A stretch of 64,000 bases of DNA from Stromatinia cepivora (lineage: Eukaryota; Ascomycota; Leotiomycetes; Helotiales; Sclerotiniaceae): positions 2,790,001 through 2,854,000 of the forward strand of contig RCTD01000001.1 in assembly GCA_014898415.1 (NCBI GenBank), in the 5' to 3' direction. Shown here piece after piece: positions 1 through 10,500 of this stretch. Position 1 is the stretch's first letter, and each line of letters begins with the position of its first letter. The notes below the pieces were generated by a model. That model worked only from the letters and a program-made list of their open reading frames with translations, did not search any database and was not told where the DNA came from. A program made the position numbers and the translations under genes.

Positions 1-880
1 TCAACAATATATACATTCTAGAAATACTTTAAATCAAAATATATCAGAATCAATACAATTATAATTAATATATATATAACGATAATCCAGAACTTCAAAT
101 TTCAATCCGATACTTATCTCGATATGATTATTATTGAAACTTAGAACAAATTGAAAAAGTATAAAAGAAAATTAGGAATTACAAACAAAAACTATTGATC
201 AATATATCAAGATATTATTTTATTCTTGATTTTAATATATAATCTTTCAATCGATTATTAAAGAGTAATAGATATATTGAATATCCAAATCAACTTTAGT
301 ATCGATAATAAAATTAAGTATTTGCAGATTAAAAAACTTTGTCTTAAGAATAAATCAAAATAAATACAAATTACAAAAAGATCTAGATATATTTCTCAAC
401 ATCAAGAATCAGATTTCGAAACCCCAAATAATATTTACGATCTATATCAAAAGAAAGATTATTATATACAAAATTATTTATATTTAATGCGAATTAACAA
501 ATTCCTTTATAATTACCTTTATTATTAAAAAAAAAAGAGATTATCAAATCCGAAAAAGATCTATTTCAATAAAAAAGACTAAATATATTCTATTAATAAT
601 ATCTCTGAATCAAATTCTGATATTAAGGATATAATAAAGGAAAATTACAATTTGATAAAGAAGATCATTAATAAAATTTTCTTTAACAAATGGTATATTA
701 ATATAAGTATTTCTTTATATATATCTGATTAATTTTTATTATTTAGATTAATAAATCTTATTGCTAAATAAAAGATAAAGGTTGATAAAGGAATGATATA
801 TTGTTGTTATTGAAATTTAATAAATATAATATATAAAGATGATTTTAAAATGCTATTTTTAAATATATTTGTGAGAATCA
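1..880. other. AT-rich gene-free DNA
   Basis: Very AT-rich sequence with no reading frame of useful length and no protein family that I can recognise. Base composition matches the degraded retrotransposon further downstream, so this is probably also decayed repeat DNA. No telomere-like repeat is visible at the window edge. Confidence 0.6.
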
Positions 881-1052
881 TAGTAAAGAATCGATTAATT
901 TCGAATAATAATAGGTTTAGAATCAAGACTTTTCATTACTTTTTTTAAAATGGTATCGAAGAATTCCCCTTTATATAGGTGAAAACTCTTCAAACTAGTG
1001 TACAATTCGGTCTGCTTTTGGTTAGCCTTAATTTCGTAGTTGAGGTTCGTAA
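881..1052. repeat. 172-bp direct repeat, copy A
   Basis: Matches 3364-3535 over 172 bp without gaps. By eye there are about ten differences and all are transitions. Both copies carry an open minus-strand frame of about 50 codons (copy A residues include a KSFHLYKGEFFDTILKKV stretch) that I cannot assign to a family. With copy B it brackets about 2.3 kb of minisatellite arrays. Confidence 0.85.
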
Positions 1053-1142
1053 TAGAGTCTTTTTTTCCGAGGTTTTCGTTTTCGAAAGTCTGTGAAATGA
1101 AACTATTTAAGTTGAAATATCCAATCAAAATTAATATCATTT

Positions 1143-1510
1143 AATGTTGTATTGTATGCCTTTTCGTGAAACCATTGATATTGTGTTGTATGCCTTTTCG
1201 TGAAATTATCGATATTGTATTGTATGCTTTTTCGTGAAACCATCGATATTGTATTGTATGTTTTTTTGTAGAACCATTGATATTGTATGGTATACCTTTT
1301 CGTAGAATCATTGTAGATCCATTGATATTGTATGGTATGCTTTTTCGTAGAATCATTGTAGATCCATCGATATTGTATTGTATGCCTTTTTGTAGAACCA
1401 TTGATATTGTATTGTATGCTTTTTTGTAGAATCATTGATATTGTGTTGTATGTTTTTTCGTAGAACTATCGATATTGTATTGTATGCTTTTTCGTAGAAC
1501 CATTGTAGAT
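1143..1510. repeat. 34-bp tandem repeat array
   Basis: The core gatattgtattgtatgc recurs at 1177, 1211, 1245, 1279, 1324, 1369, 1403, 1437 and 1471. Spacing is 34 bp, except for two 45-bp units that contain an extra 11 bp (tgtagatccat). The period is not a multiple of three, so the apparent minus-strand proteins here are repeat artefacts. Units differ mainly by C/T and G/A changes. Confidence 0.9.
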
Positions 1511-1789
1511 TTATCGAAATCCTTTCAATTCTTTTAATTCCTTTATTCCTAATTTTATAATAGTCGGCCGAATTGAAATTCCAATGGAGAATTTTATACA
1601 ATAATTAAATCTATAATAATTCTTTTAATAATGAAATTATAATATCTATATCTTCATTTTATGAAGTTCAGCATTTTCACTTTTTTGAAAACTTCTTTAA
1701 TATTATTTAAAAACCTTTATATATATATTCATTTTCGATCCATTTTCAATTCGATTTCGGTACAATTTCGATACAATTTCGATACGATT

Positions 1790-2036
1790 TCGATAGGCAT
1801 GCTTTCGATTCGGATTCGGTATACTTTCGATTTGGATTCGGTATACTTTCGATTTAGTATGCTTTCGATTTGGTATACTTTCGATTTGGTATGCTTTCGA
1901 TTTGATATGCTTTCGATTTGGTATACTTTCGATTTGGTATGCTTTCGATTTGGTATACTTTCGATTTGGTATACTTTCGATTCAAATTCGGTATACTTTT
2001 GGTTTGGGTTCGGTATGCTTTTGATTTAGTATCAGT
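1790..2036. repeat. 16/22-bp tandem repeat array
   Basis: Tandem copies of a 16-bp unit (tttcgatttggtatgc, with c/t and g/a variants). They are interspersed with 22-bp units that contain an extra attcgg-type hexamer near both ends of the array. The upstream flank 1741-1789 carries looser cgatttcgataca copies. The array gives spurious open frames on both strands. Confidence 0.85.
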
Positions 2037-2575
2037 ATGTTTTCTAATATGATGAGTAAGGGATATTGATGCCTCCCTTTTTTGGATCGATATCTTTGTC
2101 GATTTTAATGATCCTGTAGATTCGATAAATAATAAAAGGGGGAGGGTTTTCAATTTGCTTTTTCTTTTGAAATCTGAAATATAAATATATTATATTCCTT
2201 AATATTATTAAATTTGCATCAAAAAATGATGATTCCAATAAATACTGTTTCGTCTTCAATTAATATACTAGTTTTCCGATATGGATTTGATTGTTTACAA
2301 TTAATTTTCATCAGTGATCTTTTAGAATCATATAAGGGCTAGTTTCACCCCTCCTTTTGGAAGAGACTTAGTATTCTATCAAAAGGAAGAGACTTTAAGC
2401 ATTCCATTAGGGTTTTATTTGAAACAGAAATGTAATTAATATTATATATAAATTTGTTTATTGTATTCTTTAAAGATAATATCATTATATTCTTTAACAA
2501 TAATATTAAAAGCTTCATCATCATCATTATAAATCCACTCATTGTATTTCTTAAAAATAATACTAAAGGCTTTAT

Positions 2576-2660
2576 TATCATCATTTCAATTTCAATATCT
2601 TCAACTTTCAATATCTTCAACTTCAATATCTTCAATTTCAATATCTTCAACTTTTCTAAC
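2576..2660. repeat. 15-bp tandem repeat
   Basis: About five copies of a tcaatatcttcaact unit (14-16 bp spacing). Flanked on the left by loosely repetitive cattatattcttta and atcatcatt sequence from about 2455. Open frames over it on both strands are low complexity (Ile/Phe/Asn or Leu/Lys/Ile) and are not considered genes. Confidence 0.75.
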
Positions 2661-2859
2661 AACTTTTATATTCAAATTCTTCATTTTTCTGATGGGATTC
2701 TGAAGGTTCTTTATATGCTTTCGTTTTTTCGTTCTTTTGTTTGAATGATTTGTATGATTTAAAAATTCGCTTTCGAATTTCGTAAAATAAGATAAGATTC
2801 AATTCGTGTATTATATTTATATTTTTCGAATAAATTTTTTCAATTCTTTTTCTTGTTTT

Positions 2860-3270
2860 CTTGCTTCGAAAATTTTTCGTAGTATTTTTGGTAGATTTTC
2901 GATAATATTCCGAAGGGTTTTCGAAGATTTTTCGATAATATTCTGAAGGGTTTTTCGAAGGTAAATTTTGAGATCAAATTTGTATATATTTTGAAAATAA
3001 ATTTCGAAAATGAATTTCGAAGGGTTTTCAAAGGTTTTCGATAATATTCCGAAGGGTTTTCGAAGATTCGTTTCGAAATTAAATTCGTATATGTTTTGAA
3101 GATAATTTTCGAAAGGTTTTCGAAGGTTTTCGATAATATTCCGAAGGGTTTTCGAAGGCTCGTTTCGAAGCCAAATTCGTATATGTTTTGAGGGTAAATT
3201 TCGAAGGATTTTCGAAGGGTTATTTCTAGATTCAATTCGTATATATTTTGGAGATAAATTTCGAAGGTTT
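2860..3270. repeat. degenerate ttcgaagg-rich repeat block
   Basis: Imperfect higher-order repeats built from ttcgataatattccgaa, gggttttcgaag and attcgtatatgttttga modules repeated several times in varying order. Overlapping minus-strand frames give repetitive Asn/Lys/Phe/Leu peptides in two frames at once, as expected for a repeat rather than a gene. Confidence 0.75.
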
Positions 3271-3363
3271 TTTGAAGATTCGAATGAATCAAAAAATGAG
3301 ATTATTCCCAAAATTAATCGACAAATTGCTCTCAAAAATGAATGAAAAGAATTATAAGAATTA

Positions 3364-3535
3364 TAGCAAAGAATCGATTAATTTCGAATAATAATAGATT
3401 TAGAATCAAGACTTTTCATTACTTTTTTTAAAATGGTATCGAAGAATTCTCCTCTATATAGGTGAAAACTCTTCAAACTAGCGTACAATTCGGCCCGCTT
3501 TCGGCTAGCCTTAGTTTCGTAGTTGAGGTTCGTAA
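3364..3535. repeat. 172-bp direct repeat, copy B
   Basis: Gap-free second copy of 881-1052. It retains more C/G than copy A at most differing positions, so copy A looks more heavily mutated. It lies directly before the copia-like internal region and occupies the place where a 5' LTR would be expected, but it does not resemble the candidate 3' LTR at 7553-7732. Confidence 0.85.
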
Positions 3536-4014
3536 CAATATTATATATATCAAGGTTAAAAATAAACTTGTTATTAAAAAAAAGGATCTATGAAATAAAG
3601 CTATAAAGAAAATTCAATTTTCATTATATATATTTCAAAAAAGATAATAAGAAAGTTATTTATATTAGAATATAAAATGGAATATATATAGTTTCATATA
3701 TAACCAAAGAATATAAGGATATAATTTTTTATTTGAATATATATTAAAATGATTAAGAAAAAGACTTTTCTTCAAAGATAATCGATAACATTAAAAATAT
3801 TGATAACGAATTAATATTCAAAAAAAAAAAGAAATATTTATTATAATATCAAAGATTTAATTATCTAGATTCAAATAAAATCAAAAATCTATATAAAGTA
3901 TTCAATATAACCAAATCAATAAAGGTTTCAATTGAATTAAATATCTATGAAATATATATATTTATCAAGATAATCAATTATATTCCGAAGCAATTGAATC
4001 TGTACAAATCAAAA

Positions 4015-7000
4015 AGATTCGAATTTATATATTTCGATATTATAAAATCATTTCCAAAATCGATTCGAAGAAATCGTTATTTCATATTAATCATCGACAA
4101 TTATATAAAAATAAATTGAATTATACTATTTAAACAAAAAGATAATATAATTCAAATATTGAAAACTTAGAAAAAAGAAATGGAATTGATTATTAAAGAA
4201 AAGATTATTACAATTAGGATTAATAATATATCGGAACTTTTATAAATTATTTATAAATAATTATCAAATATATAATCCGAAGTTATAATAATTGTTTTTT
4301 TATATCAAAATAGATCTGTAGAATAGAATATAAGGATTGTAGAAATAGATATAAAAGTAATATTAAAAGAAATTGAATTATTATTAAAGTTTTGGGATAA
4401 AATTATAAAATATAATATTTATATCAGAAATTGTATTAATATTGATTCTAATATAAATAAAATAAATCGATCTTTTATAAAAACTTTTATAAATATAATA
4501 TCAAATATAGAAATATATAAAGTTTGGGAGAACAAATGTTATATTTATATTAATCCCAAGATTATTCCGAAAAGATAAAGATATAACAAATTATAGAACA
4601 TTTCAAAAATCGATATATTTCTAAAATACTCAAAAATTACAAACAAATATATCAAAATATATTCCCCAAAATTAGATTATATATTTCGATTAAATAAAAT
4701 AATTATAAATAAATCTCATCAAGAAAGAGATTTGGATCTTAAATTAAGAAATTATGAATCAAATCCACAAAGAATAAAGAATATAGAATCAAATCAAAGA
4801 TCTTATAATAAATCAATAGCAAATAAAATATCTTCTTTATTTTCAATATTAAACACAATACTTATATTATCTTTATTCCAAATATTCTTTTCAGTAGATA
4901 TTATATCGAGTTTAGTAATTATATCAAATATCCCAATTGTTGAATTGAAATCAAATAAATTAAATATATCAATATCAATATATAATAAAAATAAAAATAA
5001 CAATATTCAAAAAACAAATCAAAAATCTTTTTCCAAAAATACTTCAAATATCGAATCTATTATTCCAAAAATTCCAATTCAAAAATCAACTTCTATAAAT
5101 CCTGAATTTATACCAAAAGCAAAATTTAAGATTATCTTAAATTTTGCTGACAAATTTATTTCAATAGAATCAAAAAGTAAAATAAATCTATAATCATTTG
5201 AAATTGAACAAAAAGATATAATAAATCTTGAAAATGAATCCCTAAGATATCTAATACAAAAATGGAAAAAAGATATAGAATAAAATTCTAAAGAAAAATA
5301 GAAAAGCAAGATTATAAGAATATTGATTATAATATTTATACAAATTAAAATTCAAGAAAATATAGAATACATTATAATTACAATTTCAATTATTTACAAA
5401 ATAAACCTTTATATCAAAAACAAAATTGTTTCAGATTTTATAATTTCGTTGATAGATATAAACAATACAAAAAATATAATATATTCAATTAAAGAAATTC
5501 TAAGAATCAAAATATTAAGAATTTATAAAAAAGCAATATTGGATTGAGAACACTTTAAAAAATAAAAGGAAGTTATTCAAAAGGAAATTATATTTTTGGT
5601 TCAAAATAATATTTGGGAAGAATATATATTCCTTAAAAGAAATAATCTGATTTCAATGAAATAGGTATTTACAATTAAGATCAAAGATAATAAAGTAAAA
5701 CGATTCAAAGTAAAATTAATAATTCGAAGGTTTAATCAAATATTAGAAAAAAATTACAACGAAATATTTATATCAATAATAAAGCTAAATACACTCAAAT
5801 TATTCCTAATTATTATTACAAAGGAAAATCTGGAATACTTATATTTCGATATCAAAAATGCTTTTATTGAATCATATTTGAAAGAAAAGATCTATTTCGA
5901 ATCATTTCAAGATATCAAAATCGAAAAGGGATATATACTACAAACCCTACAAAATCTATATAATTTAAAGTAAACTAAAAAGGACTGGAGTTTATTATTG
6001 AAGAAAAAGCTTTTAGATATAAGCTTTATACAAAGTTTGGTAGATCTATATTTATATACATCCAAAAACTGTAATATAATATTATTGATATATATCAACG
6101 ATATCATTATTGTATCGTGTATATTATCGCAAATCATTTAATTCGATGAAAAGTTATTAGTCTGTTTTAATATTAAAAATCTAAAAGAGATTAATAAGAT
6201 TCTAAATATTAAAGTTATTCACAATAGAAAAGTATATATATTAATTATAAACCAAAAAAAATATTTCGATACTATACTAACCAAATATAATATTATATAT
6301 AAACAACACTAAACCAAGAAATTACCAATAATGAATTATACCCATCTCCGACTAACAATTAATAACAATAAACTAATAGATATAAACGAATATTAATAAC
6401 AAATAGAAAATATAATTCATTCAATAATATATACTCGATCAAATATAATATTCTCAATTGAAAGATTTTCATAATTTATAATAAAACCAACAAAACATTA
6501 TACTATAGCTTTGAAGAATCTGATACAATATTTATAATCAATAATCAAACAAAAGTTATAGTTCAGATTAAAGAAAGTATAATCTGATATCTACAAAAAA
6601 TATAATATATTTGATAATATAATAAAGATATATACAAATATAGATTAAATTAATAACAAATATAATTGGAAAAGTATTTCAGAAGAAGTTATGATATTCT
6701 ATAAAAGCTTTATATTATAAACTAACAAGAAACAAATGTTTATGATTACTTTTAATATAGAATCAGAATATATTACAATAGTAATATTTATTAAATAAAG
6801 GAGATGAATTATATAAATATTTAAAGATCTATTCAGATCAAATTATATTGGAAAGAATAAAAATATAGTTCAAATACTTGATAATAATTAAGGCGTTTTA
6901 ATTTTAACCAAAAATCTATATTTGTATAAACAATCCAAATATATAAATATCAATTATCACTTCATCAGAAATTTAACAAAAAAGGAAAAAATCGCCACTA

Positions 7001-7104
7001 ATTATATCAATATATACAATATAATTACTAACAGAATAACGAAATCTTATACAAAGATTGCTTTCGAAAAATTCAAGAAAATGTTAGGATTAATAATTTA
7101 GAAG
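4015..7104 (+). pseudogene. copia pol relic (integrase-RT-RNase H)
   Basis: All recognisable domains lie in the same frame (codons starting at positions such as 4033, 5548 and 7081). The integrase core is seen at about 4015-4750: FDIIKSF, then IDNY, later YIRN and KVWENKCYIYINPK. The reverse transcriptase is at about 5548-6290, with YFDIKNAF, LYNLK before a stop, LIYINDIII for the YVDD box, and a FNIKNLKEINKILNI segment. The RNase H is at about 6340-7104, ending with ILDNN, LTKN, YHFIRN and FEKFKKMLGL. Many in-frame stops interrupt it, for example at the position after LYNLK where copia RT has Gln. No frameshift was found across about 3.1 kb. It is non-functional. Confidence 0.85.
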
Positions 7105-7552
7105 GATCGAATAGGATATCCTCAATAAAGGAGTATTGGAAATAAAATTATTATAGGATTAGAATTGAAGTTATATGATTATAATAATGTATAAACCATA
7201 TTTGGGGATAATCTTAATTCTATTTCTATTAGAATTATAGATCCTTAGTTCAATCTATATAATCAATAATACTACTACTTCCTGCACCAAAAGTTAACAG
7301 TTACTTTGAATGATAATGATATAGATTCAAAATGAAATAAAGAAAGAATAGAAAAAGAATTGGAGGTTTTAATATATTTGGAAAATATAATCGATGAATG
7401 TATTTTTTCTGATCGAATAAAGGAAGCAATGGATGTTATTGAATTTATATATTTAGTTGAATTGATAAATAAAATTAATAATTTATAATTATAATTGTTT
7501 TTGGATTCTTTTATATTATTTATTTAAAATATTCAAAGCAAGCTTTTATATA

Positions 7553-7732
7553 AGGGAGGGTAGTATTATATATATATACAATATAATCGATTCGAATCCT
7601 AATCGAAATATAATATTCCCTGAATAGATTAAGTAAACTTTTGGCCTATATATATATAATTATATAATTCTATCTTTCGATTTGTAACTTTTAATTCTAA
7701 AAGATATTCAAGTTATTCGGCCGTTGTGTTAC
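7553..7732 (+). repeat. candidate 3' LTR of the copia relic
   Basis: Follows the purine-rich aagggaggg tract and ends in ...cggccgttgtgttaca, a plausible LTR end. No second copy was found upstream of pol, so this is a positional inference only. Confidence 0.4.
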
Positions 7733-7740
7733 AATTTTTG

Positions 7741-8160
7741 ATATTGAATTATTAATAATATTTATTTTTAATTATAATTTATTATAATTTTTAAATTTTA
7801 CTTCTTTCAATTTTTATTTAAAATAATTGAAAATTTTATAGAAAATTCTAATAGATTTTAATTACTATATATCTCAATTTCAATATTATTTGATAAAAAA
7901 TGAAATAATATTTTAATTTTTTGATATTTTATAATAAATTATATGATACATCAAATTTATCCTTTCGGATTTGGATTTAGAATCAAAGAAACAATAATTG
8001 AATTATAACTATTCGGAATTTTATAAAAGTAAAAAATACAAAATATAAATAAACAATATATCTATTTATAATACAATTTTCAATTATTAATTATAATATA
8101 ATATAATTGAACAAGATCAATATATATTCAAAAAAACGCGAAAAACAGATTCAAAATATA
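7741..8160. other. AT-rich DNA up to composition boundary
   Basis: AT-rich sequence without coding signal. Composition changes abruptly at about 8160-8180, where ordinary gene-flank sequence begins. The remaining 8181-8444 is the presumed promoter and 5' leader of the decarboxylase gene. Confidence 0.6.
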
Positions 8161-8444
8161 CAATTTAGAAAACGATCGATTAGACTCTCCTGGCGGAGAT
8201 ATTAAAAATCACATGACCGATGCCTCGAGAGTTAGGCACCCGCTAGGCTACAGATATGCCGGTTTTATTTGTGATACATCTTTGATTTCAATTGGAAGAT
8301 AATTTTGACCTGCAGAGGGTGCTGGAAAGCGGTGAACGAAAGTGGCGGCAAAATAAATGAATTTCGTCATTGCTTGATTTTGAACATTCATAATCAACTA
8401 GTTCTTGGCCACAATCGAACGAGATATCCATTATCGCCTCCTTG

Positions 8445-10238
8445 ATGGCGTATCGACTCGTCGCAGCGCATGCGGCACCTTCTCAATTATCACGGGGAGG
8501 TCCTTCCACTCTGCGAACCTCGTCCATTTTAAACCAATCGCAGTGCATATGCCGGTGTCATAGACCTCGGAATTTTTCATCATCTGCGAGATTTTATCGT
8601 CAGAACAATGAGTACAAGGAATCCTTTGGCACGAGATTACGGAGGGCTCTGAATGACACAAAAATAACATGGTATCATATACCTGTAGGATTGGGTATAG
8701 GCTTCCTAGGACTTGGTCAGATATATCGGTTGAATGAGCGGGAGAAGACAAGGAGGCGAGAAGAAGACGAAGATGGAATTGCCAGGAGTGTGGGATCTGG
8801 AGACAATGGAGACGATAGGGATTATCAAGGACGACCTAAAAAGAGAGAAAGAGTAAGGCCTTCGGGACCATGGTATGTTATTTTCTAGTGTCTTAAGTGT
8901 TTAACTAACACAATTGCAGGCAGGTTCAAGTAATGTCGACTCTTCCTCTGAAAGCAATGTCAAGAATATGGGGCAAATTTAATGAATTGGAAATACCTTA
9001 TTATTTACGAGTACCGGGATTTAAATTATATTCTTTTATTTTCGGCGTTAAGTATGTGCACTTCTCAATCTCAAAAATATACATTCTCTAACTACGGTTC
9101 TGCTAGCCTTTCTGAAGTATCAGAACCTGATCTTCACGTATATCCTAATCTAGCTTCGTTCTTCTATCGTACTTTAAAACCAGGAGCTCGCCCACTTCAT
9201 CCGAACCCAAATGCATTGCTTTCTCCATCTGATGGTCGAATTCTTCAGTTTGGTGTCATCGAAAGTGGCGAGGTAGAGCAAGTCAAGGGAATGACTTATA
9301 GTCTGGATGCCCTTCTTGGTACCAGTAAACCAGCTACCACCCCAAATCCTGCGGATCCTTCCAACATATTTACCCCGCCTCAAGATACCAAACCGAAACA
9401 AAGTAAGGCGAGATATAGCGACGGGGACGAAGAGATTATCAAGCAAGACGAAAAGTTCGCGACTGTCAATGGCATCTCATATACTCTTCCAAACTTACTC
9501 TCCGGGCCGCCCCAAAAGCAACCTGGAAAGAAGACAAGTGATGCCTCTACCACACCAAAGGCAGCTTCTGAAGCAGAAGTCCGTGCTGACCTTGCTCTTG
9601 GAGAAAAGCCGTGGTATTCTCGGCTTACTACGGAGAACAAGACCGCTTTGTACTATGTAGTTGTATATTTGGCACCTGGTGACTATCATCGTTTTCATTC
9701 TCCAACTGCTTGGGTCGTTGAGAAGCGACGTCATTTCGCTGGAGAATTGTACTCGGTATCTCCCTATCTTCAACGAACATTACCGGGCCTCTTCGTACTG
9801 AATGAGCGGGTTGTACTTCTTGGCAGATGGAGGTGGGGCTTCTTCTCGTTCATTCCCGTCGGGGCCACAAACGTGGGCTCCATTAAGATCAATTTTGATC
9901 GAGAACTACGAACCAATTCTTTAACAACAGATACTGCTGCCGACAGAGCTGCCGATGAAGCCGCGAAACGCGGGGAGTCTTATAGCGGGTTTGCTGAAGC
10001 TACTTACGAGGCTGCGAGTCCCATCCTCCGCGGCCATGCCCTAAGGAGGGGTGAAGAGATGGGAGGATTTCAATTAGGAAGCACAGTTGTACTTGTGTTT
10101 GAGGCACCTAAAGGAGAAAGACCAAGTCTGGATGAAGGTTGGATGGGACAGAAGAGAAAAGGAGGTTGGAATTGGGCCATTGAGAAGGGCCAAAGGGTCA
10201 AAATGGGCGAACAATTAGGATGGGTCGATGACGCGTAA
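8445..10238 (+). CDS. psd1: phosphatidylserine decarboxylase, mitochondrial (Psd1 type)
   Basis: Converts phosphatidylserine to phosphatidylethanolamine at the mitochondrial inner membrane. Three exons: 8445-8872, 8920-9051, 9107-10238 (introns 47 and 55 bp), giving 563 aa. The N-terminus is Arg/Ser-rich and lacks acidic residues, like a mitochondrial presequence. A hydrophobic segment follows at about residues 75-95 (HIPVGLGIGFLGLGQIY). The PSD domain starts in exon 2 and continues with VSEPDLHVYPNLASFFYR. The LGST autocatalytic site, where cleavage before Ser512 creates the pyruvoyl group, lies at residues 510-513 in GGFQLGSTVVLVF. The ATG at 8445 was chosen as the first ATG of the frame. 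Linkers near residues 120-140 and 230-300 are Lys/Asp-rich, as is common in fungal Psd1. Identification is firm; exon 2 is supported by restoring the family reading frame. Confidence 0.95.
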
Positions 10239-10500
10239 CCTTAAAAGGAAAGTTGAGTGAGTATCTTATAAAGATTACTTGAGCAAATACGTGTACCTAG
10301 TAGATGAGAATGTAGGAGTACTTGATATTTTTCTGGGTTGTTGTTAAAAGTGGCTTAGAATCTAAGGGTCCTCAACCTTGATGGGTTGGCCATCAAGGTA
10401 CCCAACTACAAATCTTGTATATACTACTAGGTACCTACATGGAATCCTTTGTTTTCTGTATCAACAACAACAAAAGATCTTCTGCTACAAATCTCCAACT

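Larger units (their letters stand above)
3536..7740 (+). mobile_element. RIP-degraded Ty1/copia-type retrotransposon relic
   Basis: The internal region of a copia-type element on the plus strand, in the order integrase, reverse transcriptase, RNase H, which is the copia order. A purine-rich aagggaggg tract at about 7552-7560 followed by an LTR-like stretch ending in gttaca near 7732 fits a polypurine tract plus 3' LTR. A clear matching 5' LTR is not visible, and gag/protease could not be recognised in 3536-4000. Extreme AT content and nonsense codons at expected Gln and Trp positions indicate inactivation by RIP-like C-to-T change. The end coordinates are approximate. Confidence 0.8.

Noticed and set aside
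1103..1601. Overlapping minus-strand ORFs of 80-110 codons rich in Tyr/Asn/Thr/Gln
   Set aside because: They are translations of the 34-bp tandem repeat in rotating frames; the same peptide words appear in all frames.
1143..3270. Possible CRISPR array
   Set aside because: Repeats are directly contiguous minisatellites without unique spacers, in a eukaryotic genome.
2817..3335. Minus-strand ORFs of 150-172 codons with repeated NLRKPF / NIYEF words
   Set aside because: Two frames are open simultaneously over a degenerate repeat block; composition is low complexity and no family is recognisable.
5907..6137. Minus-strand 76-codon ORF in the AT-rich block
   Set aside because: It lies antisense to the reverse transcriptase relic and has no independent support.
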